Positions 33,576 through 41,735 of a stretch of DNA of 64,000 bases are shown piece after piece (within the stretch, counting starts at the first letter, position 1; each line of letters begins with the position of its first letter). Origin of the DNA: Bin87 sp963666865 (GTDB lineage: Bacteria; Chloroflexota; Dehalococcoidia; Lucifugimonadales; UBA3495). The stretch covers positions 1,798,001 to 1,862,000 of the forward strand of contig OY763072.1 of the NCBI GenBank assembly GCA_963666865.1, in the 5' to 3' direction. The translations under genes were made by a program, and so were the position numbers. The notes under the pieces were generated by a model. The model was given only the letters and a program-made list of their open reading frames with translations. It searched no databases and had not been told where the DNA came from.

Positions 33576-35858
33576 CTATCCGCCCGCTCCTTCCAGGTTC
33601 TTCATGTGGTTCATTGCGCTGCCGGCCCTGAACCAGGCGATCTGGGTCTCGTTCAGCGTGTGGCGAAGATTGAGGGTCTCCTCGCTGCCGTCAGCGTGCT
33701 TCAGGACGGCCTGCACCGGGCGATCTGGTGCGAGCTCGTTCAATCCCACCAGGCTCATGCGGTCGTCGTCCAGCACACGCTCCCAGTCTGCCGGGTCCTC
33801 GAAAGTGAGGGCCAGGAGGCCCTGCTTCTTCAAGTTGGACTCGTGGATCCGGGCGAAACTGCGGGTGATAATGGCCGCCGCTCCCAGCATTCGGGGCGAC
33901 AGGGCGGCGTGCTCTCGGCTGGAACCCTCGCCATAGTTCTCGTCGCCGATGGCGACCCAGCGGATGCCCTGGGCGCTGTAGGCGCGGGCAATCTCCGGTA
34001 TCGGCATGATCTCCTCACCGGAAAGCTGGTTCTTGCCCGTGCCGGTTTCGTCGGTATAGGCATTGTTGGCGCCGAGGAACATATTGTCGCTGAGGTTGTT
34101 CAAGTGCCCCCGGAAACGCAGCCAGGGCCCGGCCGGCGAAATGGAGTCTGTGGTCGTTTTGCCCTCTGTTTTCACCAGGACGGGTATATCTTCGAAGTCG
34201 TTGCCATCCCACGGCTCCCAAGGTTCCAAAACCTGAAGACGATTGCTGTTGGGGTCAACGCGAACTTCAACATCGCTTCCGTCTTCCGGTGGGTCGATGT
34301 ACATATCGGCGCCGGGGTCGAACCCGGTGGGCGGCACCTCGGGCGCTTCTGTCGGGGGCTGTAGCATGAATTCGTTGCCGTCAGCGTCAACCAGCGGATC
34401 CGTAAGCGGGTTGAAGCTCAGGCGTCCGCCTAGGCCCATGGCGATGGCGATTTCAGGGCTGGCAATGAAGTTCATGGTGCCGGCGTTGCCGTCGTTCCGG
34501 CTGGGGAAGTTGCGGTTGTAGGACGTGACGATGCTGTTGTCGGTGCCCCGCGCTTCGGGTCGGTTCCACTGGCCGATGCACGGGCCGCAGGCGTTGGCCA
34601 GCACGGTGGCGCCGATGGACTCCAGCGCGGCCTGCTGCCCGTCCCGCTCGATGGTGGCGCGAACCTGCTCTGAACCAGGGGTCACCAGCAATCCCGACGC
34701 GGCGGAAACTCCGCGGGCCGCGGCCTGCCGGGCCACATCGGCGCAGCGTTCCATGTCCTCGTAGGAGGAGTTGGTGCAACTTCCCACCAGGGCCACCGAC
34801 ACGGTTTCCGGGAAGCCTTCGCTTTCCATTTCCGCGGCCAATTGTGAAATGGGCCGCGCCCGGTCGGGGGAATGTGGTCCGGTGACGTGGGGTTCGAGCG
34901 TGGACAGGTCTATTTCAACGATCTGGTCGTAGAACTGTTCCGGCTGCTCCTCGACTTCGGGGTCGGACTGGAGCAGATGGACGTATTCTTCCGCAATGTC
35001 CACCAATTCTCCCCGGCCGGTGGCGCGCAGGTAGGTGGCCATTCGCTCGTCGTAAGGGAACACGTCCCCCGTCGCGCCCAACTCGGCTCCCATGTTGCAG
35101 ATGGTGCCTTTGCCGGTGGCGGAGATGGAGGCGGCGCCGGGTCCGAAGTATTCGATGATGGCGTTGGTGCCACCGGACACGGTCAGCTCGTAGGCCAGCT
35201 TGATGATGACGTCCTTGGGCGCCGTCCAGCCGTTCATGGTCCCCGTGAGCTTCACGCCAATGATGCGCGGGTAACGCACTTCCCAGGGGAGGCCGGCCAT
35301 CACGTCGGCAGCGTCCGCACCGCCCACGCCGATGGCGAGAGATCCCAATCCGCCGCCGTTCACCGTGTGGGAGTCGGTGCCGATAATCAACGCGCCGGGG
35401 AAGGCGTACTTTTCCAGCACCACCTGGTGGATGATGCCGGATCCCGGCTTCCAGAAGCCCATGCCAAAGCGACGGCTGGCCGACTCCAGGAACTGATAGA
35501 CTTCGTTGCTCTCGTTCAGAGCGTCCTGCAAGTCTGACGACGCGCCGACCCGGGCCTGAATGAGATGGTCACAGTGGACCGTCGTGGGCACGGCGACCCT
35601 TTCGCGTCCCGATTGCATGAACTGAAGAATCGCCATCTGGCCGGTTACGTCCTGGTGGGCCACCCGGTCGGGCCGCAGGTTTATGTAGCTGTCGCCGGGC
35701 CGTAGGTCCGCCTCGCCAACATTGTCAAGATGCGACAGCAGCAACTTCTCGGATAAGGTCAAAGGCCGGTTCAGCCTGGCTCTGACCTCCGACAGTTTTG
35801 CATCCATCTTTCGGTACGCTTCGCGTACGAATTCCGGCGTGGAATCAACGTTGCTCAT
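33576..35858 (-). CDS. acnA: Aconitate hydratase, mitochondrial-type
   Basis: The 760-residue product is an aconitase that interconverts citrate and isocitrate in the TCA cycle. The catalytic cluster ligands appear as VALVGSCTNSSYEDM and ANACGPCIGQW. FRGHLNNLSDNMFLGANN and IGDENYGEGSSREHAAL mark the swivelling C-terminal domain. Length and motifs match the mitochondrial ACO2-like branch rather than AcnA/IRP or AcnB. ATG 35858 follows GAGGAGGAG; it is 5 bases downstream of the previous stop. The gene symbol is a generic label. Confidence 0.95.
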   Translation of the reverse strand: MSNVDSTPEFVREAYRKMDAKLSEVRARLNRPLTLSEKLLLSHLDNVGEADLRPGDSYINLRPDRVAHQDVTGQMAILQFMQSGRERVAVPTTVHCDHLIQARVGASSDLQDALNESNEVYQFLESASRRFGMGFWKPGSGIIHQVVLEKYAFPGALIIGTDSHTVNGGGLGSLAIGVGGADAADVMAGLPWEVRYPRIIGVKLTGTMNGWTAPKDVIIKLAYELTVSGGTNAIIEYFGPGAASISATGKGTICNMGAELGATGDVFPYDERMATYLRATGRGELVDIAEEYVHLLQSDPEVEEQPEQFYDQIVEIDLSTLEPHVTGPHSPDRARPISQLAAEMESEGFPETVSVALVGSCTNSSYEDMERCADVARQAAARGVSAASGLLVTPGSEQVRATIERDGQQAALESIGATVLANACGPCIGQWNRPEARGTDNSIVTSYNRNFPSRNDGNAGTMNFIASPEIAIAMGLGGRLSFNPLTDPLVDADGNEFMLQPPTEAPEVPPTGFDPGADMYIDPPEDGSDVEVRVDPNSNRLQVLEPWEPWDGNDFEDIPVLVKTEGKTTTDSISPAGPWLRFRGHLNNLSDNMFLGANNAYTDETGTGKNQLSGEEIMPIPEIARAYSAQGIRWVAIGDENYGEGSSREHAALSPRMLGAAAIITRSFARIHESNLKKQGLLALTFEDPADWERVLDDDRMSLVGLNELAPDRPVQAVLKHADGSEETLNLRHTLNETQIAWFRAGSAMNHMKNLEGAGG

Positions 35859-35863
35859 CGTTT

Positions 35864-36700
35864 TCACTCCTCCTCAAGGTTGACCACGGACCCGTATTTT
35901 TCCACCAATGCCATGAACAGGGCGTGGCGCAAAGGATTGCGGTCCGGGTTCTCTGAACGCCGCAGGTAGATGCGATACACGGTTTCCAAATCGCCATCGC
36001 GGAGCCAGATGGCATAGCTGGGCATTCCGTTACCCAGGGTGCGGTGCAGAAACTCCAGCTGACGGATACGGCTGAGTTGCATCGCCACGCGCCCGTCCCC
36101 ATCGGTGACCAACACTGCAATGTCGCCTCGTTCGTCCGCCTGGCCATTCCCGTTCACCAGTTCCAAATTTGATAGCGTCATTGGGATGGACATGCTGACC
36201 GTCGCATTGTGCACCATTGCCACCGCCTCACCAAGGCCCATTCCGCCACCGTCGATGCCTCGACTGCAATCAAGCAGTATCTGGCGTAACAGGTTCAGGT
36301 TGGTTGACCGGCCTCCAGCGTTAATGGTTTCCGTTGGTCTTGCGGTCTCCGGCAAATGATCCGCCACCATTTGCGCTAAATCGTCGGGAATAGGCGCAAA
36401 GTTGACTCGTCCGCGTCGAGTGATGGTGGCAGTCCCCGAAATGGACCCGTAAAGGACCTTCTCGCCGGACCATCGCCGTACCACGTCGAACCTGGGGCCA
36501 AACGTGCAACCCAAAATGCACCCGGCGGTTGTAACTTGGGCTCGCGAATCACCTGGGTGATTCGCCGCTGCCTGGAGTTCCTTGAGCACGTCGTCCGCCG
36601 CCCGCCCCCGGTGGTACCAACGGCCGCAGCCGTATTCGTCCGTGCAGACGACGATATGCAGGTCGGGACGGGCTTGTTGCCGGCCGTTTGTGATAGTCAT
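35864..36700 (-). CDS. (2Fe-2S) thioredoxin-like ferredoxin domain with extra C-terminal domain
   Basis: The 278-residue product begins with a domain like thioredoxin-fold (2Fe-2S) ferredoxins: Cys19 and Cys25 in VCTDEYGCGRW, then Cys61 and Cys65 in AGCILGCTFGP. The remaining 190 residues contain a helical domain that I do not recognise. It is translationally linked to aconitase, whose ATG follows 5 bases after its stop. A role in electron transfer or repair for the aconitase cluster is possible but not shown. Confidence 0.75.
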   Translation of the reverse strand: MTITNGRQQARPDLHIVVCTDEYGCGRWYHRGRAADDVLKELQAAANHPGDSRAQVTTAGCILGCTFGPRFDVVRRWSGEKVLYGSISGTATITRRGRVNFAPIPDDLAQMVADHLPETARPTETINAGGRSTNLNLLRQILLDCSRGIDGGGMGLGEAVAMVHNATVSMSIPMTLSNLELVNGNGQADERGDIAVLVTDGDGRVAMQLSRIRQLEFLHRTLGNGMPSYAIWLRDGDLETVYRIYLRRSENPDRNPLRHALFMALVEKYGSVVNLEEE

Positions 36701-36726
36701 TGGACGGATCCTTGCCGGTTAAATTT

Positions 36727-36751
36727 GCGCCCGGCTACAGGGGCCGGGCGC
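36727..36751 (-). terminator. GC-rich hairpin after the ferredoxin gene (possible terminator)
   Basis: On the minus strand GCGCCCGG pairs with CCGGGCGC across a 9-base loop, followed by AAATTT. It lies between the ferredoxin stop and the (2Fe-2S) protein start. The downstream tract is poor in U, so attenuation or mRNA stabilisation is as likely as termination. Confidence 0.4.
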
Positions 36752-36783
36752 ACGGGTTCGTTGGGCGCCGGGCGGCGCTGTGA

Positions 36784-37026
36784 CTACTTCTCGAAGTAGT
36801 CGTAGTTGATCTTGATGTATTCCTCGTACATCGCCGGCACGGCTTCTTCCGCAAAGATGGCCGTTACGGGACACACGGGTTCACAGGCGGCGCAATCGAT
36901 GCACTCATCGGGACTGATGAAGTACATATCGTCGTCGTCCGTGGTATAGATGCAGTCCACCGGACAGACGTCCACGCACGCAGCGTCTTTCACGCCCACG
37001 CATGGCTCGGTAATGATGTAGGTCAT
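36784..37026 (-). CDS. 7Fe or 2[4Fe-4S] ferredoxin
   Basis: The 80-residue product has two cluster motifs. The first is Cys9, Cys17, Cys21 and Cys25 with a 7-residue gap typical of a [3Fe-4S] or variant site, and the second is Cys42, Cys45, Cys48 and Cys52. This matches FdxA-type ferredoxins. It is soluble and acidic. GAGGGAAAG precedes the ATG. It is transcribed with the downstream (2Fe-2S) protein and aconitase. Confidence 0.95.
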   Translation of the reverse strand: MTYIITEPCVGVKDAACVDVCPVDCIYTTDDDDMYFISPDECIDCAACEPVCPVTAIFAEEAVPAMYEEYIKINYDYFEK

Positions 37027-37180
37027 AGCGGCTTTCCCTCGACTGATGTGGTGTCGGCGAGAGGCGGCGCAATTGAGCTCCAGCGCCACCGTCTCAGGAT
37101 GTCAAAATTATAGCACGGCGGATAATCAATGCAACCGCGCGGCGGGTGGAACGACGCCAGTCGCCGGGGAAAGCCCACGG

Positions 37181-37615
37181 TTACACCTTGACAAATCGCT
37201 TCTTGGTGGACAGCGTCACAAAGGTCTGGGTCTTTTGTACCCCGTCGATAACGCCGATGCGGGTGCGCAGAAAATCTCCCAGGCTTTCGGCGGATTCCAA
37301 AGCAGTCCAAACGAAGACGTCGTAGGGACCGGTAGCCACCACCACATAGTGGGCTTCTTCCAGGTCGGCGATGGACTCGGCGACGGCATCGGACTTGCCG
37401 GGGCCGGTCTCCAGTCCAATGAGCGCAGTGGTCCCGTAACCCATCTTCTCCAGGTTTGGAACAGCCACCACATGGACGATGTCATCTTTGATGAGCCGGC
37501 GCAGGCGGCGGCGGACGGTGCCCTCGCTGACTCCCACGGCACGGGCGATTTTTGCGTTGGATGCGCGTCCGTCCGACTGCAAAATGCCGATTATCTTCAG
37601 GTCAAGTTCGTCCAT
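37181..37615 (-). CDS. Lrp/AsnC family transcriptional regulator
   Basis: The 144-residue product has an N-terminal winged helix-turn-helix (LDLKIIGILQSDGRASNAKIARAVGVSEGTVRRRLRRL, quoted only as ASNAKIARAVGVSEG) and a C-terminal RAM ligand domain with VVVATGPYDVFV. Such proteins sense amino acids or similar small molecules and often repress their own genes. ATG 37615 has GGAG upstream. A strong promoter and palindromes lie just upstream. It may control the ferredoxin-aconitase genes that follow. Confidence 0.93.
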   Translation of the reverse strand: MDELDLKIIGILQSDGRASNAKIARAVGVSEGTVRRRLRRLIKDDIVHVVAVPNLEKMGYGTTALIGLETGPGKSDAVAESIADLEEAHYVVVATGPYDVFVWTALESAESLGDFLRTRIGVIDGVQKTQTFVTLSTKKRFVKV

Positions 37616-37685
37616 TGATCGGTTGACTCCACGCGAGCTCTGCCGGCGTAGGCTGTCGCACGGCAGCGGAAATATTCGGGAGACG

Positions 37686-37714
37686 ATGATATTCGTTATT
37701 GCGTCGGTTGTCAA
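37686..37714 (-). promoter_or_regulatory. Promoter of the Lrp-type regulator
   Basis: On the minus strand a perfect -35 TTGACA (37714-37709) and a -10 TATCAT (37691-37686; five of six) are separated by exactly 17 bases. Transcription would begin near 37679, about 64 bases before the ATG. Confidence 0.7.
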
Positions 37715-37729
37715 CTATCAAACAGGCTT

Positions 37730-37776
37730 GAATAAACATTATTCGTTTCTTTTGCGACGAATTCTCTTCTAATTCG
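37730..37776. promoter_or_regulatory. Operator candidates upstream of the Lrp-type regulator
   Basis: GAATAA and TTATTC form a 15-bp palindrome with a 3-base centre at 37730-37744, 16 bases upstream of the -35. A second inverted repeat, CGAATT with AATTCG, spans 37758-37776. The 15-bp size suits Lrp/AsnC dimers, so autoregulation is likely. Confidence 0.5.
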
Positions 37777-37839
37777 GCAGTGTCGGCGCATCATATACGT
37801 AATCAAGGCGAGCGTTCACACTCCTCGAGCGCGCCCTAT

Positions 37840-38796
37840 TCAAGCCATGCTCAGCACCCCGACCCCACCGACGATCATCGCGATTGACACTCCTTTTGCC
37901 GTCAGCGCTCGCGGAGTGAGCGATTCGTCCAGCAGTTGCCACCGCATCCGGGACAGAAGGGTGGATGCGATGAAGACGAACAACGGACGCGTCGCCAATA
38001 CTGCGGCCACCAGGGAAGCCGGACCGAGACTGTACGCATAAACGCCCAACAAAATGGATACCGCCGGCATCAGCGATTCACCGAAAACGAGCAGTGCCAG
38101 TACTCTTGGTTGACGCACCGCAGCCAGCAAACGAGGGCCGCCGGTGCTCCCGACCGCAGCAAAAACCACCCCGACGGTGGCTTGCTGAATTGCGAATACG
38201 GTCAATACGGGCAGGCCGGCATTGAGCGCCGCTTTGGCCGCGACAAAGCTGCCGGCGGCGCACATTGCGCTTATGAACAGCAGCGCCGGGCCGTATCCCG
38301 TCGCCCGGTCGCGCAAACCAAGCGCCGCCGGGCTGGGCACGCCTACCCCGGCGCCAATGCGTCCGTAGGGTTGCTCCTGGAACAGGCGCATGGAAATCAG
38401 CACGGCCCCGGCCACGACCAGGCCGATGCCGCCCCACTGCGGCAACGTTATGCGTTCGTCCAAGAACAGCAGCGCCAGCAGCGCGACGTAAATGGGATTG
38501 GTCTGCGAGATCGCCACGGCCCGTGACGCCTCCATCAATCGCAGACCACGGAACAGCAACACTATCGAACTGCCCATCAGCAGCCCGGCGCCCACCGGGG
38601 CCACGGCAACCTGCCATGCTGTCCCTCCGGGTATGCCTACCACTGCCAGCAGTGAGCAACCGTAAAGAATGCCCGTCGCGCCGCACCACAGGCATAGCGG
38701 CGGGACCCCGTTCAGATGGAAAGACAGCAGACGCTTGTCGCAGACGCTGACAAAGCAGAAGGCCAGAGCGCTGCCCAGGGCAAATAGGGGCCACAT
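37840..38796 (-). CDS. EamA/DMT superfamily transporter
   Basis: The 318-residue product is a ten-helix permease made of two EamA repeats. Hydrophobic segments start at residue 2 (LFALGSALAFCFVSV) and repeat throughout. The second repeat begins near residue 170 and ends in GVSIAMIVGGVGVLSMA. Family members export or import amino acids, nucleotides or metabolites; the substrate is not visible. The start ATG follows the DUF393 gene's 5' side; its neighbour downstream on the minus strand is lrp. Confidence 0.92.
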   Translation of the reverse strand: MWPLFALGSALAFCFVSVCDKRLLSFHLNGVPPLCLWCGATGILYGCSLLAVVGIPGGTAWQVAVAPVGAGLLMGSSIVLLFRGLRLMEASRAVAISQTNPIYVALLALLFLDERITLPQWGGIGLVVAGAVLISMRLFQEQPYGRIGAGVGVPSPAALGLRDRATGYGPALLFISAMCAAGSFVAAKAALNAGLPVLTVFAIQQATVGVVFAAVGSTGGPRLLAAVRQPRVLALLVFGESLMPAVSILLGVYAYSLGPASLVAAVLATRPLFVFIASTLLSRMRWQLLDESLTPRALTAKGVSIAMIVGGVGVLSMA

Positions 38797-38808
38797 CTAT
38801 TTTCGCAA

Positions 38809-39186
38809 TCACACCCGGCAGTGGCCGTCGCAACGGCCCAGCCAATTGCTGATGCGCATCCGATTGCGGGCGAAGTTGCGGTAGAAAGCGTCAAAGGCCG
38901 GCCGGGCTGGCCACCAGGAAGTCCAGCCAATCAGCCAGCCTATGCCGGCCAGCCGATAGCCCTCGCGCAGGCTGTCCATGCCAACGGTGATGCTGCCGTC
39001 GGGTCGGATGCCGTACAGGGCGGACTGCACCTGCTCGTGGGTAAAGCCCAGGGCGGCGGCATCGAAATCGGGATCGGATATGTCCACTGGCTCAATGGCG
39101 TCGGGCCGGCGGCGGTACAGGTTCATCACTTCGCGGCTGCACATTGGACAGGCGCCGTCGTACAGCATCCGGTAGCGGTGGCTCAT
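38809..39186 (-). CDS. DUF393 / DCC1-like thiol-disulfide oxidoreductase family protein
   Basis: The 125-residue product begins YRMLYDGACPMCSREVMNLYRR (quoted in part), with the CxxC motif of the DCC family at residues about 13-16. Further segments are the central helix HEQVQSALYGIRPDG and a Trp/Arg-rich C-terminus. Proteins of this type are thioredoxin-fold and their partners are mostly unknown. GGAGG precedes ATG 39186. The gene overlaps nothing and is 12 bases from the DMT transporter gene. Confidence 0.88.
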   Translation of the reverse strand: MSHRYRMLYDGACPMCSREVMNLYRRRPDAIEPVDISDPDFDAAALGFTHEQVQSALYGIRPDGSITVGMDSLREGYRLAGIGWLIGWTSWWPARPAFDAFYRNFARNRMRISNWLGRCDGHCRV

Positions 39187-39227
39187 TGCCTGACCTCCAC
39201 ACGTGGATAGAACCCGAACCGGCAACG

Positions 39228-40154
39228 TCAGTCGTCTGCCGGCGTGAGCACAACCGCGTCGGCCGCCTGCTGGGCGGCCTGGGCGGCGGCCAGCGCAGCC
39301 ACATCGGTGCCCACATCCTGCACGCCGTACTTCTTCTCCAGCTCGTAGATCGCATCCAGCCCCAACACCGAAGCCACATCCCAACGGGTGCCGTAGCGGT
39401 CGGGGTTGACCTTTCCGTCGCTCATGAGCTCTTCATATGCGGCGCGGACCTGCTTGTAAATCAGCCAAATGGTGCTGCCGCAGATCATGATCTTGTATCC
39501 CAGATCGTTCATCGTCTGGGTCGTTGCCAGGTCGCCGTTGTACATCCGCGGCACATCCGCCAGGTCTTTCGCATAGCGTTGGATGTCGTCCTGGGACTTG
39601 ATCCCATCGACGAACACCAGGTCAGCGCCGGCATCAACGTAAGCCCGGCAACGCTGCACGGTATCTTCCCAGCCGGTGACGGCGTAGGCGTCACACCGGG
39701 CGATGATCACGAAATCGGGATCGGTCCGAGCGTCCAGGGCTGCATGGATTTTCTGCACGTGCTCTTCCACGGGAACTACCTGCTTCCCGGCGAAGAAGCC
39801 GCATTTCTTGGGAAATACCTGGTCCTCCAGGTGAATGGCCGCGACGCCAGCCGCCTCATATTCGCGCACGGTCCGGCGCACGTTGAGTGGGTTGCCATAA
39901 CCGGTATCCGCGTCGCAGATTACCGGGATGTCCACCGCGTCGGCGATGTATTTGGCGTTGGCGACCATCTCAGTCATGGTGAGCAGTCCGACGTCGGGAA
40001 AGCCGCGCTCGGCGGCGGTGCCGGCGCCGGTCATATAAACGGCCTCGTGTCCCACGTCCTCAGCGATGCGGGCATGCAGGGCGTTCAAGACAAAGGGAGC
40101 GACGACCATCTGATCTGACGCAAGCATTTTGCGCAACTGCTTGGTGGCTTTCAT
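39228..40154 (-). CDS. Isocitrate lyase/PEP mutase family protein
   Basis: The 308-residue product is a member of the isocitrate lyase superfamily. It has ICDADTGYGNPLNVRRTV with the Mg-binding aspartates, AAIHLEDQVFPKKCGFFAGK with the catalytic KKCG loop, and VIIARCDAYAVTGWEDT. The KKCG loop favours a lyase over a PEP mutase. Methylisocitrate, oxaloacetate or dimethylmalate lyase are candidates. A C-terminal Ala-rich tail is atypical. Confidence 0.9.
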   Translation of the reverse strand: MKATKQLRKMLASDQMVVAPFVLNALHARIAEDVGHEAVYMTGAGTAAERGFPDVGLLTMTEMVANAKYIADAVDIPVICDADTGYGNPLNVRRTVREYEAAGVAAIHLEDQVFPKKCGFFAGKQVVPVEEHVQKIHAALDARTDPDFVIIARCDAYAVTGWEDTVQRCRAYVDAGADLVFVDGIKSQDDIQRYAKDLADVPRMYNGDLATTQTMNDLGYKIMICGSTIWLIYKQVRAAYEELMSDGKVNPDRYGTRWDVASVLGLDAIYELEKKYGVQDVGTDVAALAAAQAAQQAADAVVLTPADD

Positions 40155-40178
40155 AGTTCCAAAACCTCCAATTAAATT

Positions 40179-40215
40179 TTACATGGATGAACGGGATGAA
40201 AGGGATAAACAGGAT
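40179..40215 (-). repeat. Left inverted repeat framing the GxxExxY gene
   Basis: This 37-base stretch starts TTACATGGATGAACGGGATG and is the inverse of the 40631-40666 repeat. Together they bracket the GxxExxY gene. The unit is a degenerate tandem of GGGATAAACAGGAT-like words. Confidence 0.75.
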
Positions 40216-40239
40216 AGATTGGTGGCACTAAAAAACGCC

Positions 40240-40662
40240 TTAGGGCACGGGGAAATTTTTGCGTCTGGTTAAGCGTCGGTATTGCACTTTTGGGTTGCCA
40301 AAATTGATCAGCAGTCCCACTGAGATGTCGGTGGCACTCAGGTAATTTATCACCTGCGCTTCGTGCTGCGGTCCGAGATTGGACACTGCTTTGAGTTCAA
40401 CAATCACTTTTTCCTCAACCAGCAAGTCGGCAAAAAATTTACCAACCAACTTGCCATGAAAGTACACATCAATCGGCACCTGTGACCTTACCTGCATTCC
40501 GCGTTCCCGAAGGGCAATCGACAAAGCGTTCTCATACACTGATTCCAAGAATCCGACGCCAAGCTCATTGCTCACGTCAAACGCGCACCCGATGATCGTT
40601 TCACTAATCTTGGCATGGGGTAAAACTCCATCCCGTTTATCCTGTTCATCCCGTTTATCCAT
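40240..40662 (-). CDS. GxxExxY family protein
   Basis: The 140-residue product has the signature GVGFLESVYENAL (GxxExxY), then ADLLVEEKVIVELKAV with the PD-(D/E)XK-like core, and INYLSATDISVGLLINFG. The family is thought to be nuclease-related, but a function is not established. The N-terminus MDKRDEQDKRDG is encoded by the inverted repeat. AAGGAG eight bases before ATG 40662 fixes the start. Confidence 0.9.
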   Translation of the reverse strand: MDKRDEQDKRDGVLPHAKISETIIGCAFDVSNELGVGFLESVYENALSIALRERGMQVRSQVPIDVYFHGKLVGKFFADLLVEEKVIVELKAVSNLGPQHEAQVINYLSATDISVGLLINFGNPKVQYRRLTRRKNFPVP

Positions 40663-40666
40663 GTAA
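40631..40666 (+). repeat. Right inverted repeat, covering the first codons of the GxxExxY gene
   Basis: TCCCGTTTATCC and a second CCCGTTTATCC word flank TGTTCAT. This copy supplies codons 1-11 or so of the GxxExxY protein. Its inverse lies 3' of the gene at 40179-40215. Confidence 0.8.
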
Positions 40667-40681
40667 GTCTCCTTCTCACCT

Positions 40682-41389
40682 TCAGAAGATCCGGTCGGTT
40701 TCTTCAACAAGCGGAGGCAGCAGCGCCTCCATCCAGGGAACCATGTCGCGCAGCACTTCAACCGGGATTTCGTGTCCCATGCTGTACTCGTTGTACGATA
40801 GGTTGTAGTTTTCGGCGTCAAGAAATTCCCGGGTGCGCCGGGCGCTATCCATCGAGACCATCTGATCATACAGCCCGTGAGCGACGAACACCGGCTGATC
40901 CCTGTGGTCCGGCAGCCGCGGACGGAGCACCTCCGGATCGGGCAGCGACGCGCTCAGCGCGACCAGCGCTGCAAACTGGTCCGGGCGGCCCAATCCCATG
41001 CGATAGGTCATGCCTCCACCCTGGGAGAAACCCAGGAGAATGGCCCGGCCACCGTCAGCCCGAAACTCTCTCAGCGCCTCGGTGAAGAAATCCTCAAGCA
41101 GGGACTCCGCTTGGGCAAAGTGTTCTTCCGTGGCTTGTCCGCGCGGCGGATGCCAGCCATAGCCGATCATTCCGGGCGCAAGCTCAAAGGGTATCGGCGC
41201 ATTGGGACATACGTACACGTAACCCTTCCGGTTTATGGACGGCGCGAGGCCTGCCAGGTCCTGCATATTGGCGCCGAAACCATGCAGCATCACCACCAGG
41301 GGATAGTCGGCGTCAGCGTCGTAATCGTCGGGAAAAATGGCCAGGTAATGGAGGCCATCGTTAGCGACCCTGCGTTGTTCAGCGTGCAT
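40682..41389 (-). CDS. Alpha/beta hydrolase, phospholipase/carboxylesterase family
   Basis: The 235-residue product has the serine hydrolase fold: VVMLHGFGAN, the nucleophile elbow GFSQGGGM, an Asp in HGLYDQMV, and a His in MGHEI. It resembles acyl-protein thioesterase/carboxylesterase enzymes. No signal peptide is seen. It is 20 bases upstream of the GxxExxY gene on the same strand. Confidence 0.93.
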   Translation of the reverse strand: MHAEQRRVANDGLHYLAIFPDDYDADADYPLVVMLHGFGANMQDLAGLAPSINRKGYVYVCPNAPIPFELAPGMIGYGWHPPRGQATEEHFAQAESLLEDFFTEALREFRADGGRAILLGFSQGGGMTYRMGLGRPDQFAALVALSASLPDPEVLRPRLPDHRDQPVFVAHGLYDQMVSMDSARRTREFLDAENYNLSYNEYSMGHEIPVEVLRDMVPWMEALLPPLVEETDRIF

Positions 41390-41514
41390 CGGGCATGCTC
41401 CTGCCGATAGGTCGGATAATAGGATTACTCCAATCCTAACACATCACCGCGGACTGCCCACAGGCCCAGTTGAGGTGAGCCTTCCACCGGTCACGCCGGC
41501 GTTCCTTACCGCCG

Positions 41515-41715
41515 TCAACACCCCGGTTGGCCGAAATTACCGCAGCAGCTCCGCCGGGAGGCCACTTTAAGCCAGAAGTTCGATGCCACCTGCCGTAACA
41601 CCTGGCGCCAGGGATGGCCCGTGGCCCGCAGGTTGGCGATGGTGGCCGGCAAATTTGGCCGTTCATCTTCGGAATGGCGGTGCGGCTGCTGCTGGCCTGG
41701 TTCCGGGTCTGTCAT
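41515..41715 (-). CDS. Small Cys-rich protein with CCGNFGQPGC motif
   Basis: The 66-residue product starts MTDPEPGQQQ, has a basic amphipathic middle (ANLRATGHPWRQVLRQVASN) and ends in SRRSCCGNFGQPGC. The clustered cysteines suggest metal or zinc binding. I recall similar CCG-x-x-G-x-PGC tails in small uncharacterised Chloroflexota proteins. AAAGG nine bases before the ATG supports the start. It is 20 bases downstream of the queuosine transporter gene and could be co-transcribed. Confidence 0.65.
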   Translation of the reverse strand: MTDPEPGQQQPHRHSEDERPNLPATIANLRATGHPWRQVLRQVASNFWLKVASRRSCCGNFGQPGC

Positions 41716-41735
41716 GAACGGCAACCTTTTGGCAT

